DNA of 64,000 nucleotides from NCBI RefSeq assembly GCF_037029465.1, contig NZ_JAYMEM010000029.1, positions 124,001-188,000 on the forward strand, read 5' to 3'. Numbering within the stretch: position 1 is the stretch's first letter; each line of letters opens with the position of its first letter. The stretch is from Mesoflavibacter sp037029465 (GTDB taxonomy: Bacteria; Bacteroidota; Bacteroidia; Flavobacteriales; Flavobacteriaceae). This document shows positions 1 through 7,418 of this stretch, in pieces. The translations under genes were made by a program, and so were the position numbers. The notes below the pieces were generated by a model that saw only the letters and a program-made list of their open reading frames with translations, searched no databases and was not told the DNA's origin.

Positions 1-48
1 CAATATACAAAATGTATGGTTAAATTTTAAGGTATTAAATTGATAGTC

Positions 49-67
49 TTACTTCCCGATACAAAAA
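49..67. repeat. Left attachment site (attL/attR core copy)
   Basis: This 19-bp sequence differs from the mnmE 3' end by one base. Read on the minus strand it encodes Phe-Cys-Ile-Gly-Lys-stop, the MnmE C-terminus. It marks the distal island border, so positions 1-48 should be the chromosomal DNA that followed mnmE before integration. Confidence 0.85.
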
Positions 68-104
68 GTAAAGTAGTACTGTATATCAGTTAGTTATGGT
101 TATT

Positions 105-124
105 GGGCAACAAATAGGCAACAA
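105..124. promoter_or_regulatory. Probable integrase arm-type repeats, left end
   Basis: GGGCAACA occurs at 105-112 and a shorter GGCAACA at 118-124, just inside the left border. The same word in the same orientation recurs three times inside the right border. Repeats shared by both ends of an integrated element are typical of arm-type binding sites for tyrosine integrases; the assignment here is inference. Confidence 0.45.
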
Positions 125-169
125 TAAACTATAAATAAGAGATAATAAAAGCAAGTAAATGTAGGGAGA

Positions 170-661
170 TTAGAACGAATTGATAAGCGAATATAAACCT
201 TTTTTCTTTGTTTTAGCCCTCAAATTAAGTGCTTGGTACTTTGGTAACTCTTCGCAGAATACATTGTTGTATGGCTTTGCATAACCTCTTCTGACCATTA
301 TTTCATTAAGCGTTTTGCCATTTGGCAAAATTATATAAGCTAATGTTCTTCCAAAAGCATCTGTAAGATTTGATTGTTCTTGAATTATAGTAACGCTTGT
401 TTGTGGTTTGGCTTTTTTTAGTAAAAACTTCATTGACTTGTAACCCAGTTCAATTAAATATGTGCCTGAGATATTCACTTCTCTTTCATCTTGCTTTAAT
501 TTTCTGCATAGTTTAATCTCTGGAGCATCAATACCTAATAGCCTAACTTCTTCTTCATCATTTGTGAAAATATTTTTTACGATTAGTCCGTCTCCATCCA
601 AAACTTTAACCACTTCATAGTGTGTTCTTATCCTTGTTTGTTTATTAGCACTTGTTTGCAT
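170..661 (-). CDS. SNase-like thermonuclease family protein
   Basis: The 163-residue protein is a staphylococcal-nuclease-fold (TNase) protein that would cut single- or double-stranded nucleic acid with calcium. Visible family motifs are VLDGDGLIV near residues 21-29, VRLLGIDAPE near residues 39-48 (first catalytic Arg, and metal-binding Asp), DAFGRTLAYI (second catalytic Arg) and the closing VRRGYAKPY. No signal peptide is obvious; the N-terminus is polar, so it may be cytoplasmic. It is the outermost island gene, diverges from the gene at 754 and stops about 100 bp from the left border. SNase genes are common cargo on Bacteroidota elements; its role here (defence, or DNA uptake/degradation) is not shown. 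Confidence 0.8.
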   Translation of the reverse strand: MQTSANKQTRIRTHYEVVKVLDGDGLIVKNIFTNDEEEVRLLGIDAPEIKLCRKLKQDEREVNISGTYLIELGYKSMKFLLKKAKPQTSVTIIQEQSNLTDAFGRTLAYIILPNGKTLNEIMVRRGYAKPYNNVFCEELPKYQALNLRAKTKKKGLYSLINSF

Positions 662-682
662 TTGTTTACGTTTATTAACGAA

Positions 683-712
683 TTGATATTCAATATGTTA
701 GGTTTATCTTTG
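683..712 (+). promoter_or_regulatory. Flavobacterial promoter for the gene at 754
   Basis: TTG at 683-685 is followed after 19 bp by TATCTTTG at 705-712, an exact match to the Bacteroidota -33/-7 pattern (TTG, then TAnnTTTG). The expected start of transcription leaves a leader of roughly 35 nt before the ATG at 754. Confidence 0.7.
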
Positions 713-753
713 TAATAGTAAGAATTATTATTAACATTTAAAAATTTAAAGAA

Positions 754-1557
754 ATGGCAAGACAGAAAGGTCCCCTAAAATATGTCGGTACTCTTGGAGA
801 TATTAGACATTTTAAAATTAAAGGAAATGAAGGTTATTTTGCAGGTTTGACTGGTGGTCCAACTGCTGAACAAATTGCAACTGATCCCGCATTCCAAAGA
901 ACTCGTGAAAATATGAACGAATTTGGTGGTTGTGCTATGGCAGGTAAATCCGTTAGAGTTGGATTAGCAAGTCTAATGAAAAATATGGCAGATAGTCAAG
1001 TGACTGGAAGATTGACTGCTATAATGAAGAAAATCAATTTAGAAGATGGTTCAGAAGCCAGAGGTAAACGAGCTGTGTTGATTTCGACAGTGCCAAACTA
1101 TTTGAAAGGATTTGACTTTAACAGATTCACTTCTTTCAATGGTGCTTTTAATGCTCCGTTCACAATTACTCCTGCTGGTTCTCGTGATAGTTCAACTTTG
1201 GATGTTCCCGCATTCAATCCGTTGAATTACTTAAACATACCAGCCGGTGCAACTCATTTTAGAATTATCAATGCTATTTCAGTATTGTCTGATTATGAGT
1301 TTAACACTACTACAAAGGTTTATGAGCCTAAAGAAGCAAGTTTGAACGAATTAAAAGATGTTCAGTATTCTGCCTATTTACCTGTTGATTCAGTTACTGC
1401 ATTAATTTCATTGGTTGCTACATTACCAGGTTCTCCAACTATGACAACTGATGTAAGTGTTTTAAACTCTATCGGTATTGAGTTTTATCAAGAAGTAGGT
1501 TCAAACTACTATGTGTTTGCACAAGGTAACGCCTTAAAGATTTCCGAAATATTCTAA
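754..1557 (+). CDS. Conserved Bacteroidota protein of unknown function (MARQKG-type N-terminus)
   Basis: The 267-residue protein begins MARQKGPLKYVGTLGDIRHF and continues with DPAFQRTRENMNEFGG near residues 43-58. I know this N-terminal pattern from many small Bacteroidota proteins without an assigned function. The first 110 residues carry the conserved part; the rest is Phe/Asn/Thr-rich and looks like beta structure. There is no signal peptide, membrane segment or catalytic motif I can name. It is the only clear plus-strand gene in the island, has its own strong promoter and a hairpin terminator, and so is an independent transcription unit. A structural or surface-assembly role would be a guess. 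Confidence 0.75.
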   Translation: MARQKGPLKYVGTLGDIRHFKIKGNEGYFAGLTGGPTAEQIATDPAFQRTRENMNEFGGCAMAGKSVRVGLASLMKNMADSQVTGRLTAIMKKINLEDGSEARGKRAVLISTVPNYLKGFDFNRFTSFNGAFNAPFTITPAGSRDSSTLDVPAFNPLNYLNIPAGATHFRIINAISVLSDYEFNTTTKVYEPKEASLNELKDVQYSAYLPVDSVTALISLVATLPGSPTMTTDVSVLNSIGIEFYQEVGSNYYVFAQGNALKISEIF

Positions 1558-1589
1558 GATGCCATTTTAGAGATTTATGGAATTAGAAG

Positions 1590-1621
1590 AAAGCCTGCTC
1601 ATTTGAGTAGGCTTTTCTTTT
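1590..1621 (+). terminator. Rho-independent terminator after the gene at 754-1557
   Basis: A 12-bp stem (AAAGCCTGCTCA at 1590-1601 with TGAGTAGGCTTT at 1604-1615, one G-T pair) is followed by a T-rich tract. Confidence 0.8.
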
Positions 1622-1713
1622 TGGCACTTTGTAGGGTTTGCATTTTTTTATTAAGACGGTGCAATCTTATTGGGCTAAAATATGCCTTATACAGTACTCA
1701 AATATGAGTAGCC

Positions 1714-2148
1714 CTAGGAATACCTCTTTTTAGAAATATAGCGATAGAAAACCGCCCTACGTGCATCATCAATTAGTTTTAGGTTGAGTTTATAAACCTT
1801 TTCTTGTTCTTCTAAAAGTTGTAAGGCTTTGACTGACTTTTTGAAAATAGAAATATCATTATTTGCCTGTTCAAATCCGTTCAAAATGCCTTGTTTAAGG
1901 TCATTTTTTGTGATGAACGGAATAACTGAACCTTTTAAATAGTAATGAAAGGATTTTGCACGCCATAGCCCAAAACATAGCCAATATAACTGCTCTTTAG
2001 CTTCCTCTGTGGGTGCTATCAAAATAAAGCAATTCGGGCAAGGTTGTTTAAGTGGCTTTCCGCTGTTCATCCCTTTGTTCAAAATGTAGAAATGTGGCTT
2101 TTCAGTTTCGGCTGCTGGTCTGTAAGTTTTGAGAGTGAATTTTGTCAT
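1714..2148 (-). CDS. Unrecognised Bacteroidota island protein with CPNC motif
   Basis: The 144-residue protein has an N-terminal half containing PHFYILNKGMNSGKPL and a CPNC pair (Cys-Pro-Asn-Cys, near residue 37-40), followed by a helical, charged C-terminal half. The sequence resembles conserved proteins carried on Bacteroidota mobile elements, but I cannot name the family with confidence. It stands alone on the minus strand, with the hairpin terminator of the previous gene about 100 bp downstream and non-coding DNA upstream. No function can be read from it. Confidence 0.6.
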   Translation of the reverse strand: MTKFTLKTYRPAAETEKPHFYILNKGMNSGKPLKQPCPNCFILIAPTEEAKEQLYWLCFGLWRAKSFHYYLKGSVIPFITKNDLKQGILNGFEQANNDISIFKKSVKALQLLEEQEKVYKLNLKLIDDARRAVFYRYISKKRYS

Positions 2149-2219
2149 TTTCCGAGAATTTTAGTTGGCTTCCGAAATCCCCTTCACAAAATTTTTTGAC
2201 AAAGAAAAAAACGAAAAAA

Positions 2220-2360
2220 AAAGAAAGCCATCTCATCAGGTGGTGGAGATTGGACAAGCAAGTTTTTTGGGAAAAATACTACCCGATAGGGTGGAGATTT
2301 TTTTCAAAACCCGTAGGGCTTGAACTTGAAGGGCCAATTGTAACCACCTACATTTGCTAT
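2220..2360. other. Hairpin-rich segment, possible oriT remnant
   Basis: After a poly-A run this stretch holds AGGTGGT at 2238-2244 and its inverse ACCACCT at 2343-2349, and between them short GC-rich hairpins around ACCCGATAGGGT and CCCGTAGGG. It is flanked by no relaxase gene. Hairpin clusters of this style occur at transfer origins of Bacteroidota mobilisable elements, which is the only ground for the suggestion. An open frame of 102 codons runs through it (2142-2450), but its composition does not look like protein. Confidence 0.25.
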
Positions 2361-2886
2361 CTTTTTTATTCTTTTGGCATAACATTTTTTACTTACTCTC
2401 TTATTTGTAAAATGCTTATTTGGTTGTTCAATTCCTTTGGGGAAATATGACCAGAAAAAAAATAAACTATACCTATTCTAAAAGCGTGGGCTGGTGTGTG
2501 GCAAGTGTAGCGATTGAAAGAAACGGAACTAAATGCGGTGGGATGGAATGAAGTAATACTGTATGCATTGCAGGGTTGCAGACTTTGCAAACTTTACAAT
2601 TTACTGCAAAGTTGTTGTGCGGTGGGCTTGCATACGGATTGCGTAATGGAATAGTGTGTCGCTTAGTGGAGTGTAGAGAATGAGCTACTCTTGCTTGCAT
2701 TATTAGGTGTTAGTGGGTATATGCAATGAAAGAATGTAGGCACGAAATGAGAGAATGAAATGTACCTACTATAAACCGACATTAACTCATAGTTTATTTT
2801 TTTTCTGACCGCTGAAAAGGGTGGTTGGGGAATTGTGGTCTTTCGGTTGGTGAAGTAGGTTTAAAGCGTTGGCAATGAGCGGATAC

Positions 2887-2974
2887 TTAACATAATGTTA
2901 TTATAGGACATAGGCTTTAGCCCGTAATGCAATGAAGCCCTTGTGGTATGTACTATAATGCCACATTATGTTAA
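2887..2974. repeat. Long imperfect inverted repeat
   Basis: TTAACATAATGT at 2887-2898 is the exact inverse of ACATTATGTTAA at 2963-2974, and a second near-perfect arm pair (TTATAGGACATA with TATGTACTATAA, one mismatch) lies just inside. The whole would fold as one long stem with a GC-rich inner loop. It may be a structured RNA, a folded single-strand recombination site or a relic of a small transposable element. Confidence 0.55.
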
Positions 2975-3165
2975 TGTAGCTTTGGGTTGTTATTTTCTGG
3001 CACAAGTTGCACAGAGCGGTACTTTGGAGTGCATACGCCTTTTTGCTTTTGTGTGGTGGCATAGCTCTTTACTACCGAAGGAACGAGGATATTAATGGGC
3101 TATAATTAGCGTTGGATTGCAAAAAGTGTGACAGAAAATAACAACTGTAGCGTTGGAAGAGCGGA

Positions 3166-3268
3166 AGCCTATAAAAAGACAGAGGAGTTATGAGGCACGA
3201 ATAACGTTGGATTTTTATAGGCTGGGGAAAGAAACCTACGGAACCAACCGTTATTAAAGTCGTGCCTG
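3166..3268. repeat. Two interleaved inverted repeats
   Basis: AGCCTATAAAAA at 3166-3177 pairs perfectly with TTTTTATAGGCT at 3212-3223. Overlapping it, GGCACGA plus ATAACGTTGG at 3194-3210 pairs with CCAACCGTTAT and TCGTGCC up to 3268, with one bulged base. Because the two stems interleave, only one can form at a time. Confidence 0.5.
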
Positions 3269-3295
3269 TGGCACACCTTATTATTTATCCGTAAT

Positions 3296-3467
3296 AAAAA
3301 CCAAAGATTATTTTTACCGAAGTCAGGTAGTTTATCACCTTCAAAATGAGGAAATATTTGAGCTACCTTTTCAAGGTATTTTATGGCTACTGGTAAGTTT
3401 TGTTGCTTTACGGATTTCCAATACATTCTGCTGAATTAACATATTTGGCTAATGAGTTTACTTACAT
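3296..3467 (-). pseudogene. 3' remnant of a second prokaryotic Argonaute gene
   Basis: This stretch matches the last ~170 bp of the intact Argonaute gene at 11439-13466 at roughly 80-90 percent of bases. It still encodes RMYWKSVKQQNLPVAIKY and the C-terminal block LPDFGKNNLWFL. An in-frame TAA replaces the Gln just before FSRM, upstream codons decay into frame shifts, and the stop codon at the 3' end is lost. Homology ends exactly at the stop position of the intact gene. It is therefore a dead fragment, left by replacement, duplication or recombination at the Argonaute 3' end. Confidence 0.85.
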
Positions 3468-3676
3468 TATTGGTATTATCATTTGACTTTATTAACTAAC
3501 AAATGTTATTACCTATATACTTTTGAAAATTGAAATGTCATTAACTATACACAAAGATAATAAATGTTAGGCAAATTAAATAAAGGACTACTCTTCCTGA
3601 GTGTTGCAGGAAGTGGGTGATTGTAGTAAGTAAGGTACGAGCGAACGAAAAGAACCTACTGGAAGCAAATGGGGAG

Positions 3677-4728
3677 TTATGACAATGAATTAATTATTTC
3701 TTTTGCTGTAATTTTTGCAGTTTTACCAACGCCATAAATGGTTGCTGAAGCAAAACCTGTCCAATTACCATAACCCACTAGCCATAAATTTGACTCTTTA
3801 ACTGCTCGCGTATTTTTTGTTATTACTTTATCATTTTCAATAATATTTAATTTTTTTAAATGGTTCAAATAAGGTCTAAAACCAGTACACCATATAATGG
3901 CATCAAAAGCTTCTTTTTTTCCATCTTGCCAAATTACACCGTTTTTATAAAATGAGGAAAATGGACGATGATCTTTAAATACGTTACGTGCTAATCCATC
4001 TTTCACACTTTCAACTTGTACAATATCACTCAAAGAAACTTGTAAAGTATTTGAAGTATTCTTTTTCTTAAGATACTTTTCATTAGCTTGATTAAACAAG
4101 TAACGACCGTCAATTTCTTCTGGTAGAAACGTAGGTTTATCTAGTGTTACCCACTTTGTATAAGCTACTTTAGAAACTTCTGCTAAAATTTGAGCACCAG
4201 AATTACCCCCACCAACAACAACTACTCTTTTGTTTCTGAAAGGTGAACTATTTTTATAAGCACTAGAGTGTATTTGCATACCTAAAAATTCATCAATTTT
4301 AGGATATATAGGAATAAAAGGTGAACGAGCTGTACCTGTAGCACTTACAACAGTTTTACTAATAAATACTCCTTGATTGGTTTTTAATTTAAATAATTCT
4401 CCTTCTTTAACAACTTCTTCAACAAATGTACTTCGTTGTATTGGGAAATTATATCGTTTTTCGTAATTGGACAAATAACTCAAATATTCTTCCTTTGTAG
4501 GATATTCTTGTTTAGTTGTAGGCATTTGCCAACCAGAAAGTGAGCTATATTGAGAAGGTGAAAATAATTTTAAACTATCCCAAGTATGTAACCAAGAACC
4601 ACCGGAATTACCTTCTGCATCTAGAATTAAATAATTTAGTTTACTTCTTTTTAAAAAATAAGCAACGGACAAGCCGCCTGCCCGCCACCTATTATTATAC
4701 AATCAAATATTTTATTAGGTATTGCCAT
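3677..4728 (-). pseudogene. ArsO-like flavin-dependent monooxygenase, frameshifted near the N-terminus
   Basis: The protein would be an FAD- and NADPH-dependent monooxygenase of the kind found in arsenic operons (ArsO). A start at 4728 gives a normal N-terminus MAIPNKIFDCIIIGGGQA, but one base is missing near 4675 in the GC run, inside the FAD-binding GGGxAG motif. The remaining frame continues with LSVAYFLKRSK and carries the second dinucleotide motif VVVVGGGNSGAQ, CTGFRPY and a normal C-terminus. An ATG at 4702 opens the downstream frame but would omit the FAD motif. It follows the MerP-like gene by about 9 bp as the last gene of the metal run. It could be a real pseudogene or a one-base sequencing error. 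Confidence 0.75.
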
Positions 4729-4737
4729 AATAAGCCC

Positions 4738-5082
4738 TTACTTAATTTCTTTAATTACTTTATAAGGGGTTTTGTTAATGGCTTCTTTTACTTCTTTATC
4801 GGTAGATTTTGTACTATCGTACCAAACGGTTATTTGACCTTTTTTAGTGTTAGAAACAGCTTTAATAAAACCTTTAACGTTTTTCTTTAATGAATATTCT
4901 ACAATTCCTGTACAACAAGATTGGGTGAATTTTTCTAATTGATACGTTTTTTTAACAGTATCAGAGATAACAATGTTTCCTTCAATTTTCTGATGAATAT
5001 TTGTATCGTTATTATGGGTAAAAGCTAAAATATTTGTAGCAAATACTAGTGTTAATATAAGAGATGTTATTGATTTAATAAT
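4738..5082 (-). CDS. MerP-like heavy-metal-associated periplasmic protein, non-ATG start
   Basis: A 114-codon frame encodes a signal peptide (IIKSITSLILTLVFATNILA) followed by a heavy-metal-associated fold: SCCTGIVEYSLKKNVKGF near residues 55-72, then QITVWYDSTKSTDKEVKEAI and a final YKVIKEI. The usual CxxC is replaced by adjacent cysteines. There is no ATG in the right place; ATT at 5080-5082 gives the most natural start (Ile-Lys-Ser after initiator). It begins about 10 bp after the stop of the MerT-like gene, so the pair resembles MerT plus MerP and would hand a metal ion from periplasm to the membrane carrier. Function inferred from fold and position. Confidence 0.7.
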   Translation of the reverse strand: MIKSITSLILTLVFATNILAFTHNNDTNIHQKIEGNIVISDTVKKTYQLEKFTQSCCTGIVEYSLKKNVKGFIKAVSNTKKGQITVWYDSTKSTDKEVKEAINKTPYKVIKEIK

Positions 5083-5092
5083 TATTAAATTT

Positions 5093-5449
5093 TTAAATAT
5101 ATGGTAGAATTAATATGATTAATGTTATAATGGCAACGCACCATAAAAACGTTTTTGATTGTAGAAATGATAATGATTTCTTTTGTTTAGTATCTAGTTT
5201 ACTTATTGTCTCTTGACTTTCTATGGTGCAGCAAGCTTGTTCTTTTTTAGGAAAATATGCTCTATATAAATTGTAAGAAACTGCTATTAAACTGAATGCT
5301 ATAAGATACGGTTTTATTGTTGCTAGCCATACCAATTGAGAAACAATTGCTCCTAACATTCCTGCAAAAGCCATTAATGGACCAACACAACAAGTGCAAG
5401 CGACTAATGCTACAAATACAGCACTTATGGATGATAAAATTGATTTCAT
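5093..5449 (-). CDS. MerT-like mercuric/metal transport membrane protein
   Basis: The 118-residue inner-membrane protein has a first hydrophobic segment with VACTCCVGPLMAF (vicinal Cys near residues 18-21), a second segment around residues 40-60, a cytoplasmic stretch with another Cys pair (QACCTIE) and a last membrane segment at the C-terminus. This matches MerT-type importers, where paired cysteines relay Hg(II). No mercuric reductase is present in the window, so the true metal may differ. It lies 3 bp from the permease gene upstream and 10 bp from the MerP-like gene downstream, in one run. Confidence 0.75.
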   Translation of the reverse strand: MKSILSSISAVFVALVACTCCVGPLMAFAGMLGAIVSQLVWLATIKPYLIAFSLIAVSYNLYRAYFPKKEQACCTIESQETISKLDTKQKKSLSFLQSKTFLWCVAIITLIILILPYI

Positions 5450-5452
5450 AAA

Positions 5453-6427
5453 TTAAAATATTAAATTAAAAACATAACCTGAGATAATCATTCCTATTCC
5501 GATGACTGAAAAGAAAGCAATGATTAGTTTTTTTTGCATCACTTTTTTCAAGAGTAAAGCTTCGGGAAGCGATAAACCAATAGATCCCATCATAAAGGCA
5601 ATAGCCGTACCTAATGGTACACCTTTATCCACCAAAGTTTCTACCACTGGCAATACACCTACAGCATCAATATAAAGTGGAATTCCCATAATCACTGCAA
5701 TAGGTACAGCAAAAAGGTTACTTTCTGAAATATATTCTTCAAAAAAGGATTGAGGCACATAACCGTGAATAAAAGAACCTATTCCAATACCAATAAAGAT
5801 GTATGGCACTAATTTTTTTAATGTACTTAAGGCTTCTTTATGTATTTCTGGAAACTTCTGTTTTAAAGACCTTTTATCTTCAATAGTTTTTTCAGTTTTA
5901 GAATGCAATTGTTTTAACCATTCTGCAATATGAGCTGACATTCCCATTTTATCAAGAATAATCCCACCTATAACACCTAAAACAATACCAGATAAAATAT
6001 AAATTACAGTAACCTTCCAACCATAAGACACCCAAAATAATACAATAGCTATTTCGTTTACTAAAGGTGAGGTTATTAAGAAAGATAATGCAATACCCAA
6101 TGGAATTCTAGCTTGCATCATTCCTACAAATAATGGAATTGATGAGCACGAACAAAAAGGGGTAATAGCTCCCAACAAAGAGGCTAATATGTTTCCTAAA
6201 CCTGATTTTTTATTGCGTTCTAAATAGTCACGTATTTTATCCATTGGTAAATAACTGGTGATGATACCCATAACGTAGGTTACTATCACAACCAAAAAAG
6301 CTATTAAAATAAACGTGGCAATAAAGTATTGAAGGGCTGTTGCAAACAGCCCTGATTGGTCTAAACCTAATAATTCAAACACTATATAGTCTGAAAAACT
6401 AGATAATAATTCTGTCAACTTCTCCAT
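5453..6427 (-). CDS. ArsP-type (DUF318) permease
   Basis: The 324-residue polytopic protein carries the family signature TPFCSCSSIPLF at residues 89-100, then SFLITSPLVNE and a repeated second half with GIPLYIDAVGVLPV. Members of this family export organoarsenicals or other metal compounds (ArsP), and some are proposed Cu/Zn exporters. About eight hydrophobic segments and a charged central loop near residues 175-200 are visible. It starts 1 bp after the stop of the thioredoxin-like gene. The neighbouring ArsO-like flavoprotein supports an arsenic role, but the substrate is inferred. Confidence 0.85.
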   Translation of the reverse strand: MEKLTELLSSFSDYIVFELLGLDQSGLFATALQYFIATFILIAFLVVIVTYVMGIITSYLPMDKIRDYLERNKKSGLGNILASLLGAITPFCSCSSIPLFVGMMQARIPLGIALSFLITSPLVNEIAIVLFWVSYGWKVTVIYILSGIVLGVIGGIILDKMGMSAHIAEWLKQLHSKTEKTIEDKRSLKQKFPEIHKEALSTLKKLVPYIFIGIGIGSFIHGYVPQSFFEEYISESNLFAVPIAVIMGIPLYIDAVGVLPVVETLVDKGVPLGTAIAFMMGSIGLSLPEALLLKKVMQKKLIIAFFSVIGIGMIISGYVFNLIF

Positions 6428-6428
6428 A

Positions 6429-6674
6429 TTATGCTGCTTTTAGTGCTGCAAGAAGTTCTGCATCAGAATTAAATGATTTATAAGCGTGAACCTTACCGTT
6501 AATTACTAATGAAGGAAAAGACATTGTACCATAGACCATAGTGTCTTGCATTTCTGAGAGTTCCTCAATAGTAATTGACAGATTGTTTTCTTGTGCTAAT
6601 TTTTCTAATTGTTCCTTAATAGGGGAACCTTTTGCACAACAAGAAGAGTGTAAAATTTTAACTTCAGTGTTCAT
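6429..6674 (-). CDS. Thioredoxin-fold small protein (redox-active disulfide type)
   Basis: The 81-residue cytoplasmic protein has a thioredoxin_3-like fold: VKILHSSCCAKGS near the N-terminus with adjacent cysteines at 12-13, a central MSFPSLVINGKV (cis-Pro loop) and a final helix. Such proteins sit beside DUF318/ArsP permeases and probably reduce or deliver the metal cargo. It is first in the metal run. The 124-bp region upstream, shared with the end of the sigma factor gene, has no clear consensus promoter, so it may be read by the adjacent sigma factor or by read-through. Confidence 0.8.
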   Translation of the reverse strand: MNTEVKILHSSCCAKGSPIKEQLEKLAQENNLSITIEELSEMQDTMVYGTMSFPSLVINGKVHAYKSFNSDAELLAALKAA

Positions 6675-6798
6675 AATAAATGTTTTTAATTATTAAACTT
6701 TATTACGAAGTCTGAAATCTTTTAAAAAAGACACATTTTTAGGAACAAAAAAAAGTATTTTTTTGAGAGATTACTCATAACCAACTATGTATCAATGG

Positions 6799-7413
6799 TT
6801 AATTAGTTATTTTTTTTTCTATTTCTTGTAATGGTGTACAGTGAGGTTTTATTGTGCACGACGAAAAATTACCTGATTTGTCATATTGAATATCACAACA
6901 TTCTATAAATAGGGATTTTAATTTTTCTCTACCTCGCTGTATTCTCATTTTTGTTGCGGATAAACCAAGGTTAAGTTGTAGAGCAATATCTTTTTGAGGA
7001 ATGTTTTCAATATCGCTTAGATGTAATGGCTTCGCATATTTTTCTGGCAGCAAACCAATCATAGGGATGATAAAATCAGACTCTAAAATGGAAGAAACTG
7101 TATCACTAGAAATACTATTTTCTTTCCAATCTTCATTAAAATTAAATTCAATTTTGTTTTTATTATAATAGTCCTTATAATAGTCCGCAATGGTATTGCG
7201 AGTTACTTGAAACAACCAAGCTTTGATATTATTAACTTCTATGTTTTTTTTATGAGACTCTACCAATTTGAGCATCACCTCTTGAACAATATCTTCAGCA
7301 AGGTTTATATCGTTTGTTTTCTTTATGATATAAGCTTTCAAGAATTCATAAAATTCTTGTACTACCTCATTGATGTTACAACATTCTTTATTTTTTGTTT
7401 TAAGTGAATCCAT
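6799..7413 (-). CDS. ECF/SigZ-like RNA polymerase sigma factor with Cys-rich tail
   Basis: The 204-residue protein has sigma region 2 (AEDIVQEVMLKLVES and NIKAWLFQVTRNTIADYYKD) and region 4 (LPEKYAKPLHLSDIENIPQKDIALQLNLGLSATKMRIQRGREKL). The last ~35 residues are unusual for a plain ECF factor: ECCDIQYDKSGNFSSC followed by HC, a likely metal- or redox-sensing cluster as seen in SigZ-type factors. The N-terminus also has a CC pair. It is the last gene of the chrA run (6 bp from chrA), and no anti-sigma factor is evident. I infer that metal binding to the Cys tail controls the adjacent cargo. Confidence 0.85.
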   Translation of the reverse strand: MDSLKTKNKECCNINEVVQEFYEFLKAYIIKKTNDINLAEDIVQEVMLKLVESHKKNIEVNNIKAWLFQVTRNTIADYYKDYYNKNKIEFNFNEDWKENSISSDTVSSILESDFIIPMIGLLPEKYAKPLHLSDIENIPQKDIALQLNLGLSATKMRIQRGREKLKSLFIECCDIQYDKSGNFSSCTIKPHCTPLQEIEKKITN

Positions 7414-7418
7414 ATATT

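Larger units (their letters stand above)
2451..3295. other. Gene-free, GC-richer intergenic DNA with nested inverted repeats
   Basis: About 850 bp carry no credible gene; the short open frames are unlike any protein. The DNA is visibly less AT-rich than its surroundings. It repeats the word GCGTTGG or ACGTTGG four times and holds three strong inverted-repeat structures at 2887-2974, 3166-3223 and 3194-3268. The stretch ends at the Argonaute remnant. Confidence 0.5.

Noticed and set aside
2142..2450. Plus-strand open frame of 102 codons
   Set aside because: It crosses a poly-A run and hairpin-rich DNA, has no family-like pattern and begins inside the 5' end of the divergent gene; treated as non-coding.
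2393..2700. Two overlapping minus-strand open frames
   Set aside because: Their His/Pro/Thr composition is that of random translation of less AT-rich DNA; no start signals or motifs.
3194..3268. Integron attC site
   Set aside because: The bulged stem and GTTGGAT word are suggestive, but the matching opposite core is incomplete and no integron integrase or cassette array is present.
3169..3426. Minus-strand open frame of 85 codons as a small gene
   Set aside because: It is the tail of a decayed Argonaute gene plus read-through after the lost stop; annotated as a pseudogene remnant instead.
3593..3613. Hairpin CTTCCTG/CAGGAAG as terminator
   Set aside because: No T tract follows in either direction.
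5093..5449. Complete mercury-resistance operon
   Set aside because: MerT- and MerP-like proteins occur, but no MerA or MerR is found in the window, and an ArsP-type permease leads the run.
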